Source of the DNA: Bacillota bacterium | Lineage (GTDB): Bacteria; Bacillota; Clostridia; Lachnospirales; Lachnospiraceae | DNA length: 64,000 nt | Assembly: GCA_023436065.1 (NCBI GenBank) | Contig: JAEZKU010000030.1 | Location: 1-64,000, forward strand | Direction: 5' to 3' | Part shown: positions 25,039-33,670 of the stretch, piece by piece | Numbering within the stretch: the first letter of the stretch is position 1 | Layout: each line of letters starts with the position of its first letter | Translations under genes and position numbers: made by a program | The notes under the pieces: model-generated | Database searches by the model: none | What the model saw: only the letters and a program-made list of their open reading frames with translations | Told to the model about the DNA's origin: nothing

Positions 25039-26361
25039 ATGGATTTATTTGATTACATGAGGGATAATACGATGAAGAAGGAAGCTCCTCTGGCTTCCAG
25101 ACTTCGTCCGGTCACTTTGGATGAGGTGGTAGGGCAGCAGCATATTATCGGAAAGGACAAGCTGTTGTATAGAGCGATCAAGGCCGATAAGCTCAGCTCC
25201 ATCATTTTCTATGGTCCTCCCGGAACGGGCAAGACAACGCTGGCCAAGGTCATAGCCAATACCACTAGCTCCTTGTTTACCCAGATTAATGCTACCTCCG
25301 CCGGTAAGAAGGATATGGAGGCAGTGGTTGAGGAAGCGAAGACGAATCTGGGCAGCTACGGAAAACGTACAATCCTTTTCATCGACGAGATACACCGGTT
25401 TAATAAGGGACAGCAGGATTATCTCCTGCCTTTTGTGGAGGACGGAACGGTAATCCTGATTGGAGCGACGACTGAGAATCCCTATTTTGAAGTGAATTCT
25501 GCGTTACTTTCCCGTTCTATCATATTTGAACTGAAGCCTCTGGATAAGGAGGACATCAAGACACTGCTGAATCGGGCAGTCTATGACCGTGATCGTGGTA
25601 TGGGAGTGTATGATGCTGTCATTGAAGAGGAAGCACTGGACTTTCTGGCGGATATCGCCAACGGTGATGCCAGGGCGGCATTGAATGCCATAGAGATAGG
25701 TATCCTGACGACGGAACGGTCTGAGGATGGGAAAATCCACATTACACTTTCTGTGGCATCTGAGTGTATCCAGAGACGTGTCCTGAAGTATGATAAGGAC
25801 GGAGATAACCATTATGACACGATATCGGCTTTCATCAAGAGTATGCGCGGCTCCGATCCGGATGCAGCGGTGTATTACCTGGCCCGGATGCTGTATGCGG
25901 GAGAGGAGGTAGCCTTTATCGCAAGGAGAATTATGATCTGTGCCGCAGAGGACGTATCCAATGCTGATCCCAATGCATTGGTAGTCGCAACCTCCGCTGC
26001 TCTGGCAGTGGAACGTCTCGGTATGCCGGAGGCAAGGATTGTCCTTGCACAGGCGGCTATATATGTAGCTTGTGCACCGAAGAGTAATTCCGCTATCTGC
26101 GCTATCGATGAGGCTACGAAGGTTGTGGAGAATGAGAAGACCGCAACCATCCCCTCCTATCTGATGGATGCTCATTATAAAGGTGCGGTGAAGCTGGGTC
26201 ACGGTTTGGGCTATCAATATGCCCATAACTTTAAGAATCATTATGTAAAGCAGCAATATCTGCCGGATGAGCTTAAGGACAGAGTATTCTACATCCCTTC
26301 CGACAACGGATATGAGAAACAGATACAGGAATACTTTAAAAGAATCAAGGAAGAAGAATAA
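25039..26361 (+). CDS. rarA: replication-associated recombination protein RarA (MgsA)
   Basis: An AAA+ ATPase of 440 residues acting at stalled or gapped replication forks. It has the N-terminal RLRPVTLDEVVGQQH, Walker A GPPGTGKTT (residues 59-67), Walker B with DEIHRFNK (116-123), GATTENPYFEVN as sensor region and the C-terminal MgsA domain with IKSMRGSDPDAAVYYLARML. Length is usual for the family. The gene stands alone and ends in a clear terminator. No anomaly seen. Confidence 0.96.
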   Translation: MDLFDYMRDNTMKKEAPLASRLRPVTLDEVVGQQHIIGKDKLLYRAIKADKLSSIIFYGPPGTGKTTLAKVIANTTSSLFTQINATSAGKKDMEAVVEEAKTNLGSYGKRTILFIDEIHRFNKGQQDYLLPFVEDGTVILIGATTENPYFEVNSALLSRSIIFELKPLDKEDIKTLLNRAVYDRDRGMGVYDAVIEEEALDFLADIANGDARAALNAIEIGILTTERSEDGKIHITLSVASECIQRRVLKYDKDGDNHYDTISAFIKSMRGSDPDAAVYYLARMLYAGEEVAFIARRIMICAAEDVSNADPNALVVATSAALAVERLGMPEARIVLAQAAIYVACAPKSNSAICAIDEATKVVENEKTATIPSYLMDAHYKGAVKLGHGLGYQYAHNFKNHYVKQQYLPDELKDRVFYIPSDNGYEKQIQEYFKRIKEEE

Positions 26362-26394
26362 AAGTGGGCTGCATATGTAATGCAGCCCCACTTA
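26362..26394. terminator. bidirectional terminator between rarA and the small membrane gene
   Basis: AAGTGGGCTGCAT pairs with ATGCAGCCCCACTT around a five-base loop; the flanks are A-rich on one side and T-rich on the other. It serves the convergent genes on both sides. Confidence 0.88.
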
Positions 26395-26395
26395 T

Positions 26396-26695
26396 TTAAT
26401 TATTATCCTCTGAGGAGTCGTCTTCCTCTGTTTCATCTAATGCTTCGGTATCGTCTGTTGAATCCGGAGACTCAGAAGCTGCATCTTCCGTCGGATCGTT
26501 TCGGTGAACCAAGCGATAAACCACCATAAAGCCCCAGATCATAATCGGAATGACGATGGCACTGAACAGACTTGCAAAGAACAACCCGGGTGCCTTCTCT
26601 GATGCGAAGAATGCTGATATTAAAGTTACCAGAAATAATGAAGCAAACAATACCAGACCGATGATTGCTGCGATTCGTTTCACTTTTTTCTCCAT
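26396..26695 (-). CDS. 99-residue membrane protein with acidic tail
   Basis: Two transmembrane helices (about residues 8-30 and 38-60) are followed by a very acidic C-terminal tail rich in Asp, Glu and Ser (ALDETEEDDSSEDNN). I do not recognise a family. The start at 26695 follows AAAGGAAATA on the minus strand. It is alone on its strand and convergent with rarA. Function unknown; the charged tail probably faces the cytoplasm. Confidence 0.7.
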   Translation of the reverse strand: MEKKVKRIAAIIGLVLFASLFLVTLISAFFASEKAPGLFFASLFSAIVIPIMIWGFMVVYRLVHRNDPTEDAASESPDSTDDTEALDETEEDDSSEDNN

Positions 26696-26929
26696 ATTAT
26701 TTCCTTTCTGCTATTGAAAAATATCCGTTCTATTTTTTTGAACCAGTCATAAACATTATATCGGCTCGGTATAGAAAAAGCAAGCATCGTAGCATGTGGC
26801 GATACTCTATTGACAGCATACTGAAAGTGAATGATAATAATGTAAATTAATAGAAGAGCTGTAAATATTAGAAAGAGGCCACAATTCGTGGATATCACAG
26901 GACTGTAGTCAGAAGGAGCGAGAGGTTTT

Positions 26930-27760
26930 ATGAAGAAGTTTGGATTTATTGGTTATGGGAGCATGGCAAAGATGCTGATCTCCGGATTGATCAGGTATGG
27001 TAATATCAGTCAGGAGCAGATTATCGTTACCCGCAAGGATAAAAACCGTCTGGAGGAAATCAGGACAGAATGGGAACAGATAAGGATTGCGAAGGAGTTA
27101 TCCGATGTGGTTAAAGAATCAGACTATCTGTTTATCTGTGTAAAACCAATGGAATATATAGATGTCCTTAAGGAAATGAAGGCATGGCTGCAGCCAAGTC
27201 AGCATATTATCTCAATCGCCGGTTCAGTCATGATTGAAGATATGGAGCGGTTGATTGACTGTAAAATATCAAAGCTTTTACCGACAGTCGTCTCTGAGGT
27301 TCAAGGAGGGATCGCACTTATTTGCCATAACTCCGGAGTTGATGAGGCTGACAAAAGACAGCTTGAGGACATTCTGGGCTGCCTTTCCAGGCTGCGCCAT
27401 ATCAAAGAAGAGGATTTTGGCTTTGCCTCCGAATTCACAAGCTGTGGACCCGGGTTATATGCCGCAATCTTTCAGGAGTTTGTCGAAGCAGGACTGCGTC
27501 ATGGCACCAGCTTCACTAAGGAAGAGATCAATGATCTGGTACTGCATACCATGATTGGAACATCAAAATTGATGTTGGAGAAGAATATGAATTTTAATGA
27601 GGTGATTAACCGCGTATCGACCAAGGGAGGGATTACCGAAGTTGGTGTCAGGATCATCCATGAGGAACTGCCACAGACATTTGACGAAGCCTTCAATGGC
27701 ATGCTTGGAAAGAGAAAGTTGGTATACGAAAAATTACATAAGGAGTTTGAGACACTATAA
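26930..27760 (+). CDS. pyrroline-5-carboxylate reductase family protein (ProC/ComER-like)
   Basis: A 276-residue Rossmann-fold oxidoreductase beginning KFGFIGYGSMAKMLISGLI (GxGxMA dinucleotide loop at about residues 7-12). The C-terminal signature VSTKGGITEVGVRIIHEELP matches P5C reductases. In detail (CGPGLYAAIFQEFVEAG and the extra C-terminal residues) it resembles the ComER branch more than true ProC, so it might not make proline. ATG 26930 follows AGAAGGAGCGAGAG. It is followed by the ptsI promoter and probably does not share its transcript. Reaction inferred from the family. Confidence 0.82.
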   Translation: MKKFGFIGYGSMAKMLISGLIRYGNISQEQIIVTRKDKNRLEEIRTEWEQIRIAKELSDVVKESDYLFICVKPMEYIDVLKEMKAWLQPSQHIISIAGSVMIEDMERLIDCKISKLLPTVVSEVQGGIALICHNSGVDEADKRQLEDILGCLSRLRHIKEEDFGFASEFTSCGPGLYAAIFQEFVEAGLRHGTSFTKEEINDLVLHTMIGTSKLMLEKNMNFNEVINRVSTKGGITEVGVRIIHEELPQTFDEAFNGMLGKRKLVYEKLHKEFETL

Positions 27761-27769
27761 CCAATATCA

Positions 27770-27798
27770 TTGACATATTACTGTGAAGAAGGTATAAT
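27770..27798 (+). promoter_or_regulatory. perfect-consensus sigma-A promoter of ptsI
   Basis: TTGACA at 27770-27775 and TATAAT at 27793-27798 with the ideal 17-bp spacer. It starts a leader of about 135 bases that holds the RAT element and terminator before ptsI. Confidence 0.9.
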
Positions 27799-27815
27799 TC
27801 AATTACAGACAGATT

Positions 27816-27844
27816 GGATTGTGACTGTTCGATCAGGCAAGACC
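27816..27844 (+). promoter_or_regulatory. RAT site for a BglG/LicT/GlcT-type antiterminator
   Basis: The 29-base element begins GGATTGTGACTG, continues TTCGATCAG and ends GCAAGACC. This matches the ribonucleic antiterminator pattern (GGATTGTTACTG...CAGGCAAAACC) bound by PRD-containing antiterminators. Its last five bases are the first arm of the terminator stem at 27840-27881, so RAT folding and terminator folding exclude each other, as in the known bgl, sac and ptsG leaders. No antiterminator gene lies in the window. Confidence 0.88.
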
Positions 27845-27888
27845 GACTTAATAATAAGTAATTTATTATTAAGAATGGTCTTTTTTTA
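27840..27888 (+). terminator. regulated terminator in the ptsI leader
   Basis: AGACC and CTTAATAATAA (27840-27857) pair with TTATTATTAAG and GGTCT (27863-27881), followed by seven T. It lies between the promoter and ptsI and overlaps the RAT element, so it is expected to be read through only when an antiterminator is bound. Confidence 0.9.
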
Positions 27889-27940
27889 CATCCTTTAAAG
27901 AAGACCGTGAATATAAAGAGGCAGAGAAAGGAGTGATAAA

Positions 27941-29557
27941 ATGATAGTATTGGAAGGCAAAAGTGTATATAAGGGAATTGCCATAGGAACGATGAATTAT
28001 TATAGAAAAACGGAAATAGCCGGGAAGGTCTATCAGGTATCTGATACAGAGGAGGAGCAATGCCGCTTTGAAGCCGGGAGGCAGAAAGCGATTGAACAGC
28101 TTGAGGAATTATATAATAAGGCTCTTGAGGAGATCGGCTCCGAGGAGGCATTGATTCTGCAGGCTCATCAGCTGCTTCTTGAGGATGCGGAATATCTGAA
28201 ACACATTAAAAAGATAATCACGGAGCAAAAATATAATGCAGAGTATGCTGTGCTCAGCGCCTCTGACTACTTTGCCGAGATATTTTCCAGTATGGAGGAT
28301 GAATATCTGAAGGAGAGAGCAGCTGATATCAGGGATGTCTCTGAGCGGCTGCTTCGTGCACTTGGCGAAGAGGAGACAGAATTCAAGCTTGCGGAGCCTG
28401 CCATTATAGCGGCGGAGGATCTGGCACCAAGCGAGACGGTACAGCTTGACAGAAGCAAAATACTTTCTCTCATCACGCAGAAGGGCTCTGTGAATTCTCA
28501 TACCGCGATACTGGCCAGAACCATGAATATCCCTGCAATCATCGGAGTTGGTGAATATCTGAAGCCGGAGTTTGATGGCTGTCAGGTGATTGTTGATGGG
28601 TTCTTGGGCAAGGTCTATGTTGATCCGGAGGAGGATTTGTTGCAAGAGTATAAGGAAAAGCAGCGGACAGAGGAGGAAAGAAGGGCAGCACTGAATGAGC
28701 TTATCGGAAAGGAAAACAGGACGAAGGACGGGAAGCAGATCGATATCTTTGCCAATATCGGTGATCTGCAGGATGTCAATGAAGCACTGAAGAATGATGC
28801 CGGTGGGGTCGGCCTGATGAGAAGTGAATTCCTATATCTGAATAAGATGAGCTTTCCCTCAGAAGAGGAGCAGCTTGCAGTCTATAGGGAGGTCCTGAAA
28901 GGAATGGAAGGACGTAAGGTAATTATCCGTACCTTGGACATCGGGGCAGACAAACAGGCAGAATATTTTCAGCTGCCGAAGGAAGAGAACCCTGCACTGG
29001 GATACCGTGCCATCCGTATTTGCTTAACCAGGAAGGAAATATTTAAGACACAGCTTCGCGCTCTTTACCGGGCTTCTGTCTACGGCAATTTGGGAATCAT
29101 GTTCCCGATGATCATATCCGTGGAAGAGATCAGAGCGATTAAACAGATTCTTTTGGAGGTAAAGCAGGAGCTTACCCGGGAGGCGCTCGCTTATAGTGAC
29201 AAGATAGAACTCGGCATTATGATAGAAACCCCTGCTGCAGCGGTCATAAGTGATCTACTGGCTGAGGAAGTGGATTTCTTCAGTATCGGTACCAATGATC
29301 TGACCCAGTATACGACGGCTATTGACCGGCAGAATCCGATACTGGCTTCTTTCCAGGATCCGCATCATCCGGCAGTGTTAAGACTGATTAAGCTGACAGT
29401 GGAGAATGCCCATAAAAAAGGCATCTGGGTAGGCATCTGCGGTGAACTGGCAGCAGATACTGCGATGACGGAGACCTTTTTAGAGTTTGGGGTAGATGAG
29501 CTGTCCGTGGCACCAGGAATGATACTTGAGTTGAGAAAAGCAGTGCGGGAATTGTGA
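27941..29557 (+). CDS. ptsI: phosphoenolpyruvate-protein phosphotransferase (PTS enzyme I)
   Basis: Enzyme I takes phosphate from PEP and passes it to HPr, feeding all PTS sugar uptake. The protein has 538 residues, close to the usual 540-575. The phospho-histidine lies in GSVNSHTAILAR (His187). The PEP-binding TIM-barrel shows GVGLMRSEFLYL, RTLDIGADKQ, ENPALGYRAIR and the active-site Cys in GICGELAAD. AAAGGAG lies before ATG 27941. ptsH is not adjacent. The leader carries a RAT antiterminator site and terminator, so expression probably depends on a PTS-sensing antiterminator. Confidence 0.97.
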   Translation: MIVLEGKSVYKGIAIGTMNYYRKTEIAGKVYQVSDTEEEQCRFEAGRQKAIEQLEELYNKALEEIGSEEALILQAHQLLLEDAEYLKHIKKIITEQKYNAEYAVLSASDYFAEIFSSMEDEYLKERAADIRDVSERLLRALGEEETEFKLAEPAIIAAEDLAPSETVQLDRSKILSLITQKGSVNSHTAILARTMNIPAIIGVGEYLKPEFDGCQVIVDGFLGKVYVDPEEDLLQEYKEKQRTEEERRAALNELIGKENRTKDGKQIDIFANIGDLQDVNEALKNDAGGVGLMRSEFLYLNKMSFPSEEEQLAVYREVLKGMEGRKVIIRTLDIGADKQAEYFQLPKEENPALGYRAIRICLTRKEIFKTQLRALYRASVYGNLGIMFPMIISVEEIRAIKQILLEVKQELTREALAYSDKIELGIMIETPAAAVISDLLAEEVDFFSIGTNDLTQYTTAIDRQNPILASFQDPHHPAVLRLIKLTVENAHKKGIWVGICGELAADTAMTETFLEFGVDELSVAPGMILELRKAVREL

Positions 29558-29637
29558 TAATAAACAGAAGTCCCTTCATTATATAGGGTAACATTCCGAT
29601 ATATATAGTTAGAAACGAATGAAACAGGGGGATCATT

Positions 29638-30465
29638 ATGTCATCTACCGGGAAGATACTTTTGTTAGGAATCCTGTGTTTTATCATATTATATGGATTT
29701 TCTCCTTGCCCTGCCTATGCTTCTGAACTGGGAGCACAGGAGTCAGCTGATGTTACGGGGTCTACAACCTGTGTTGTCAGCTTTGATGGCAACGGGGCGA
29801 ATGCAAGCCTCGCAACAATCACAGTTTCCTCGGATGGTTACTATGGGACCTTACCGGAGCTGACCAGACCGAACTATGTATTTAAGGGATGGTATTCTTT
29901 TAGAAGCGGCGGAGTAAAGATTACAGAGACAACGAAGGTAATAAAACCCACCAATCATACACTCTATGCTCAGTGGAGGGGAAATCCGGTGGAGATTGAA
30001 CTGGATGCAACCGGAGGGAGCCTAAGTAAAACGAAGGTTATTGTATATTACGGAAGCAAATATCTGGGGCAGCTCCCGACACCAACCAGAGCCGGTTATC
30101 AGTTCGATGGCTGGTATACCGCTGAAACAGACGGTGATAAGGTTACAGTAAGAAGTATTTACGGTGAAGACGGGCCGGAGACTCTCTATGCGCATTGGAC
30201 TGAGAAGCCTGTGAAGGTCATCTTCATTGCATTTAATGGTGAGGTTTATGAGAGAATTGTATCCTACCAAAGAGAATACGGCGAATTGCCCGTACCGGAG
30301 AAGGAGGGCTATTCCTTTGGGGGCTGGTATAAGTATAAGGACTATAAGGACCGGGATGACGGACAGAAGCAGATTACGGAAAGCACGATAGTGACAGAGA
30401 CTGCCCTGGTTAAGCTTTATGCCAGATGGTATCCGGTTCCTGATAATGGAAACTCACTTTATTAA
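29638..30465 (+). CDS. secreted InlB B-repeat (Listeria-Bacteroides repeat) protein
   Basis: A 275-residue protein with a signal peptide (hydrophobic segment about residues 5-22, possible cleavage near AYA-SE). Three InlB/Flg_new-type repeats follow, each ending in the FxGWY...LYAxW pattern: FKGWYSF with LYAQW, FDGWYTA with LYAHW and FGGWYKY with LYARW. No LPXTG motif, SLH domain or membrane anchor follows, so it seems released or held by other means. ATG 29638 follows CAGGGGGATC. Such repeats are usually adhesion or spacer modules; role unknown. Followed by a terminator. Confidence 0.85.
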   Translation: MSSTGKILLLGILCFIILYGFSPCPAYASELGAQESADVTGSTTCVVSFDGNGANASLATITVSSDGYYGTLPELTRPNYVFKGWYSFRSGGVKITETTKVIKPTNHTLYAQWRGNPVEIELDATGGSLSKTKVIVYYGSKYLGQLPTPTRAGYQFDGWYTAETDGDKVTVRSIYGEDGPETLYAHWTEKPVKVIFIAFNGEVYERIVSYQREYGELPVPEKEGYSFGGWYKYKDYKDRDDGQKQITESTIVTETALVKLYARWYPVPDNGNSLY

Positions 30466-30485
30466 AGGAAAATAAGACAGGATTG

Positions 30486-30518
30486 AAGGGAACAGCCGAA
30501 CTGGGGCTGTTCCTTTTT
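30486..30518 (+). terminator. intrinsic terminator after the InlB-repeat gene
   Basis: GGGAACAGCC pairs with GGGCTGTTCC around a five-base loop and is followed by TTTTTGT. Confidence 0.88.
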
Positions 30519-30568
30519 GTATATTTTCATCATAGTTTTACGTCCATAAAAAAACAATTAGAAAATTA

Positions 30569-30620
30569 TCTAACATTAGCATTGACATACATAAAACAAT
30601 ATGTTAGATTAATGTCTAAC
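30569..30620 (+). promoter_or_regulatory. promoter and palindromic operator of the MFS/HTH operon
   Basis: TTGACA (30582-30587) and TAGATT (30605-30610) are 17 bp apart. GTTAGA-TTAATG-TCTAAC (30603-30620) is a perfect 6-bp inverted repeat covering the -10. A further TCTAAC half-site (30569-30574) lies just upstream of the -35. A dimeric repressor bound here would block RNA polymerase; the HTH protein encoded second in the operon is the natural candidate. Confidence 0.75.
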
Positions 30621-30692
30621 AGGGAATACATACCAATTTAATAACAGGGTGTGAATGACTTATGATAAGTCATTCACAGAAGTGGAGGAAAT

Positions 30693-32000
30693 ATGGAAGA
30701 AAATAAAATTGGGTATCGTGATATTGTGAAACAAAAGGAATATATGAAAACAGTCATTGCCGCTGTCATCAACAGGTTTGGTGATTCCATCGATACCATC
30801 GCCTTTGCCTGGCTCGTATATCAGATTACCCAGAGCGCTGCATGGTCAGCAATCATATTCGGTTTCAATCGATTACCTACAATATTTCTGCAGCCCTTTG
30901 CAGGTGCTGCAGTAGAGGGAAAAAATAAGAAGGCAATTATGATCATTACAGATGTGATCAGAGGAATCACCGTCGGTTTCGTTGCGACCGCTTTTCTTGC
31001 AGGATTTCTAAATCAATGGATCATGCTTGGCTGTACGATTGTAATATCCTGCGCAGAAGCCTTTCGTAATCCGGCATCCAGTGCTTTGCTGCCCAAACTG
31101 CTGGATAAAAAATATTATAGCTTCGGGATTTCCTTTAATACCAGCCTGTGCAGTCTCATGGAGCTGATCGGTCTCGGGTTGGCCGGAGCTATCATCTCCC
31201 TGTTCTCCATGTCAACCGCGATTTACATTGATATGATCACGTTCTTCTTATCTGCCCTGATCATACTCATGGTAAGAGTTAAGGAAGAGCAGTTGACAAA
31301 AGCTAAAATAAATGCTAAGGAATATATAGATAGTTTAAAGGGCGGATTTCTTTACCTGAAGGAGAATGCATTTTTACGATACATGGTAACGATAGCAGTC
31401 TTTCTGAATGCAATTTTAGTTCCGATGAACAGCCTTCAGGCTCCTCTGGTAAGCGAAGTATTGCATTCAAACGAAATCATGCTTTCTGTATTAAGTCTGG
31501 GCCTTACGCTCGGAATGATCCTGGGAGCTGTGATTTATCCTTATATCAGTACTGTGATCAGCAGCTATGCCATCGTGTGTATTGGTGGATATTCCATTGG
31601 TGTATACTTTATCAGCCTTGTAATCATTGGAGAGTTCATACATGTGGCGATTCTGAATTACATGATGGTTGCTTTCGCTTCCTTCGTGTTAGGTGTGGTG
31701 ATTGCAACGGTAAATACTTATGCAGGTATAGAATTCATGAAGTCGATAGAAGAAGGCTATATAGCGAGAGTAAGTGCGATCATGAATGCCGGCTGTGTTG
31801 CGGCTACGCCGGTTGTATCCTTCATCATCAGCGGTGTGACAGGATTTACATCCACCGGAAAAATATTTCTTGCCGTAGGTTTACTGGATTTCCTTGTATG
31901 CCTGGTTCTATTCGGGAAGAAGAGATTTACCGCTATTGTGAATGAACAGAATGAGAGGTCAGAGAATGAAAGACAAATTTCAGATAGCGAAGCATGCTAA
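30693..32000 (+). CDS. MFS transporter (efflux-type)
   Basis: A 435-residue membrane protein with about twelve helices. Near the N-terminus DSIDTIAFAWLVYQITQSAA resembles MFS_3/MacB-like multidrug permeases of the kind often encoded with an HTH regulator, and FNRLPTIFLQPFAGAAVEGK is the loop between helices 2 and 3. Substrate unknown. ATG 30693 follows GTGGAGGAAAT. The next gene, a winged-helix regulator, overlaps its end, and a palindromic operator lies on the promoter, so this looks like a self-regulated exporter operon. Confidence 0.87.
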   Translation: MEENKIGYRDIVKQKEYMKTVIAAVINRFGDSIDTIAFAWLVYQITQSAAWSAIIFGFNRLPTIFLQPFAGAAVEGKNKKAIMIITDVIRGITVGFVATAFLAGFLNQWIMLGCTIVISCAEAFRNPASSALLPKLLDKKYYSFGISFNTSLCSLMELIGLGLAGAIISLFSMSTAIYIDMITFFLSALIILMVRVKEEQLTKAKINAKEYIDSLKGGFLYLKENAFLRYMVTIAVFLNAILVPMNSLQAPLVSEVLHSNEIMLSVLSLGLTLGMILGAVIYPYISTVISSYAIVCIGGYSIGVYFISLVIIGEFIHVAILNYMMVAFASFVLGVVIATVNTYAGIEFMKSIEEGYIARVSAIMNAGCVAATPVVSFIISGVTGFTSTGKIFLAVGLLDFLVCLVLFGKKRFTAIVNEQNERSENERQISDSEAC

Positions 32001-33066
32001 TCTGGTGGATGAAGCGATGTTAATCTTATATCAATGGATTAACAAAGATGAATTGGAACAGCAAAAGGCGGAGTATCGGGATAATTATTCGGAGGTTTCC
32101 GAGTGGTATGAAGGCACCTGGGAAGTTCTTCTTGAGATTTACAATACTGTGAAACAGGAGCTAAGACAGAAAAAGGACCTGATCGAGTATTATTTTAAAT
32201 CAAAAAATTTAAACTTCTTTTTTAATGCAGCCTTTGCTTTTCTATGGGATTTTCAGAACTATGACAATCAACTGCTGCCCTATGAAGAACGGATTGCGAA
32301 TCTGAAAGAAGAGGACCGAATTAAGTATTATGCACAAATCATCAATATTGATGAGGAGTGCGGTGCGCCTGTTGAAGGCTTGGTAACCTATGACGATTTT
32401 ATAAGCTTCCTGGATACGGCTTCCTGTGATAAGGCGGATAAATGGGAGGTATTAAAAATATTTCACTCTCAGAAGGAGTCTTATAATGAAGTCACCGCAA
32501 TCCTGAAGGAAGTGGTTGATATTATTACAAGATTTCAGAAGCGAATTGAAAAATTGGAACAACAGTATTATGAGTATTGGACGGGAATACAGAAAAAGCA
32601 GGATATTATAGAACTGCTGCAGAATAATCTCAAACTGGTCTTTGAGGCCAACAAGAATGGAACCGTATTACTGCCGATGATATTCCAGCCCATCAGCGTT
32701 TCACTATCCTTCAGTCCCGAGACTAATTTGGCGGATGTGATTCGATTTGGTATCCTGATGGACAGCCGGTTTAATATTTCCAGAGAGAATATTACAGCTC
32801 AAGATATCGTAAACTTCGGTAAGCTGCTCTGTGATAAGAGTAAAGTAGATATTTTGGAGCTTACCGCCAAAAAGCCCTGCTACGGGAAAGAAATTGCCAA
32901 TGAGCTTAAGCTTTCTACAGCAACCATATCCTATCATGTCAATGCATTGATAAAAGAGGGACTGCTAAAGACAGTAATAGACTCTAACCGTGTATATTAC
33001 AGTCTGAATAACGAAAGATTTTCACTGTATCTGGATGGAATCAAAAAGTACTTTCAAAAAAAGTAA
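31966..33066 (+). CDS. ArsR-like winged-helix regulator with a long N-terminal domain
   Basis: A 366-residue protein whose last 80 residues form an ArsR/SmtB-like winged helix (LELTAKKPCYGKEIANELKL, then STATISYHVNALIKEGLLK). The first 280 residues are helical, rich in charged residues and partly coiled-coil, with no family I can name. The frame is open from 31942, but ATG 31966 has AGAGGTC six bases before it. It overlaps the MFS gene, showing co-expression. No paired metal-binding Cys motif is seen, so a metal sensor is unlikely. Probably represses its own operon. Confidence 0.75.
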   Translation: MKDKFQIAKHANLVDEAMLILYQWINKDELEQQKAEYRDNYSEVSEWYEGTWEVLLEIYNTVKQELRQKKDLIEYYFKSKNLNFFFNAAFAFLWDFQNYDNQLLPYEERIANLKEEDRIKYYAQIINIDEECGAPVEGLVTYDDFISFLDTASCDKADKWEVLKIFHSQKESYNEVTAILKEVVDIITRFQKRIEKLEQQYYEYWTGIQKKQDIIELLQNNLKLVFEANKNGTVLLPMIFQPISVSLSFSPETNLADVIRFGILMDSRFNISRENITAQDIVNFGKLLCDKSKVDILELTAKKPCYGKEIANELKLSTATISYHVNALIKEGLLKTVIDSNRVYYSLNNERFSLYLDGIKKYFQKK

Positions 33067-33099
33067 TTGGATCATTCATAGAATAATTAGTTTTACTGC

Positions 33100-33138
33100 G
33101 AGGAACATGGCATATTGTTGTCATGTTCCTTACTTTAT
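33100..33138 (+). terminator. probable terminator of the MFS/HTH operon
   Basis: GGAACATG (33102-33109) pairs with CATGTTCC (33122-33129), followed by TTACTTT. The T tract is weak. Confidence 0.6.
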
Positions 33139-33163
33139 GATGGGGGTATGGAGGTGGATATGA

Positions 33164-33541
33164 ATGAATCAAAAATTACAGGAAGCAAATTACAGAATGG
33201 GTGTGGCTACAATCACTGTAAGTGATATGGCAAATTCCCGGGCATTTTATGAGGACATAATTGGAATGACAGTCCATTCCTATTATGAACCGACAAATTG
33301 GATTACCTATCTTACGGAGGACATGGTGCTATTCGCTATCCAGGAGATGAAGGGCTTTCAAAGGCAGCGTTCCGTTGACATGCTGGATTTTTATGTAGAA
33401 GATGTTGAACTGCTATGGGAACGTATCAAGGATAGATGTACGGTAATCAATCCCTTAGCACGGACTCCCTGGGGGTCTTATAAATTCGTAATTCAAGATC
33501 CGGACGGGTTTATGCTGGGGTTTGTGAAAAAAGAAGCCTAA
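33164..33541 (+). CDS. VOC (glyoxalase/dioxygenase) superfamily protein
   Basis: A 125-residue protein with the glyoxalase-type fold. It begins with MGVATITVSDMANSRAFYED, the usual first strand and helix, and ends with the typical PWGSYKFVIQDPDGFMLGFV. Such proteins bind metal or drugs (for example bleomycin or fosfomycin). The expected metal position in the first strand (His in many members) is Thr here, so metal binding is uncertain. ATG 33164 follows GGAGGTGGAT. Single gene after the MFS operon; substrate unknown. Confidence 0.83.
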   Translation: MNQKLQEANYRMGVATITVSDMANSRAFYEDIIGMTVHSYYEPTNWITYLTEDMVLFAIQEMKGFQRQRSVDMLDFYVEDVELLWERIKDRCTVINPLARTPWGSYKFVIQDPDGFMLGFVKKEA

Positions 33542-33575
33542 AATGTAAAACAGTATTTAATTTCTATTATTTCCC

Positions 33576-33643
33576 TTGACAAATTGTGGATGCCGATGTA
33601 AATTTGTATATCAAACAGGGTTGCTGTTATCACAGTAACCCTG
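33576..33643 (+). promoter_or_regulatory. promoter and leader hairpin of the carbamoyltransferase-like gene
   Basis: TTGACA (33576-33581) and TAAATT (33599-33604) are 17 bp apart. Just downstream, CAGGGTT (33616-33622) pairs with AACCCTG (33637-33643), with an inner CTGT/ACAG. No T-run of terminator length follows, so the hairpin may affect mRNA stability or translation. Confidence 0.55.
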
Positions 33644-33670
33644 ATATTTTCATAGGCAGGGGGAGTTTGA

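Noticed and set aside
25504..26391. 295-codon minus-strand frame opposite rarA
   Set aside because: Pure antisense shadow of rarA; repetitive Ile/Cys/Arg-rich translation without a family.
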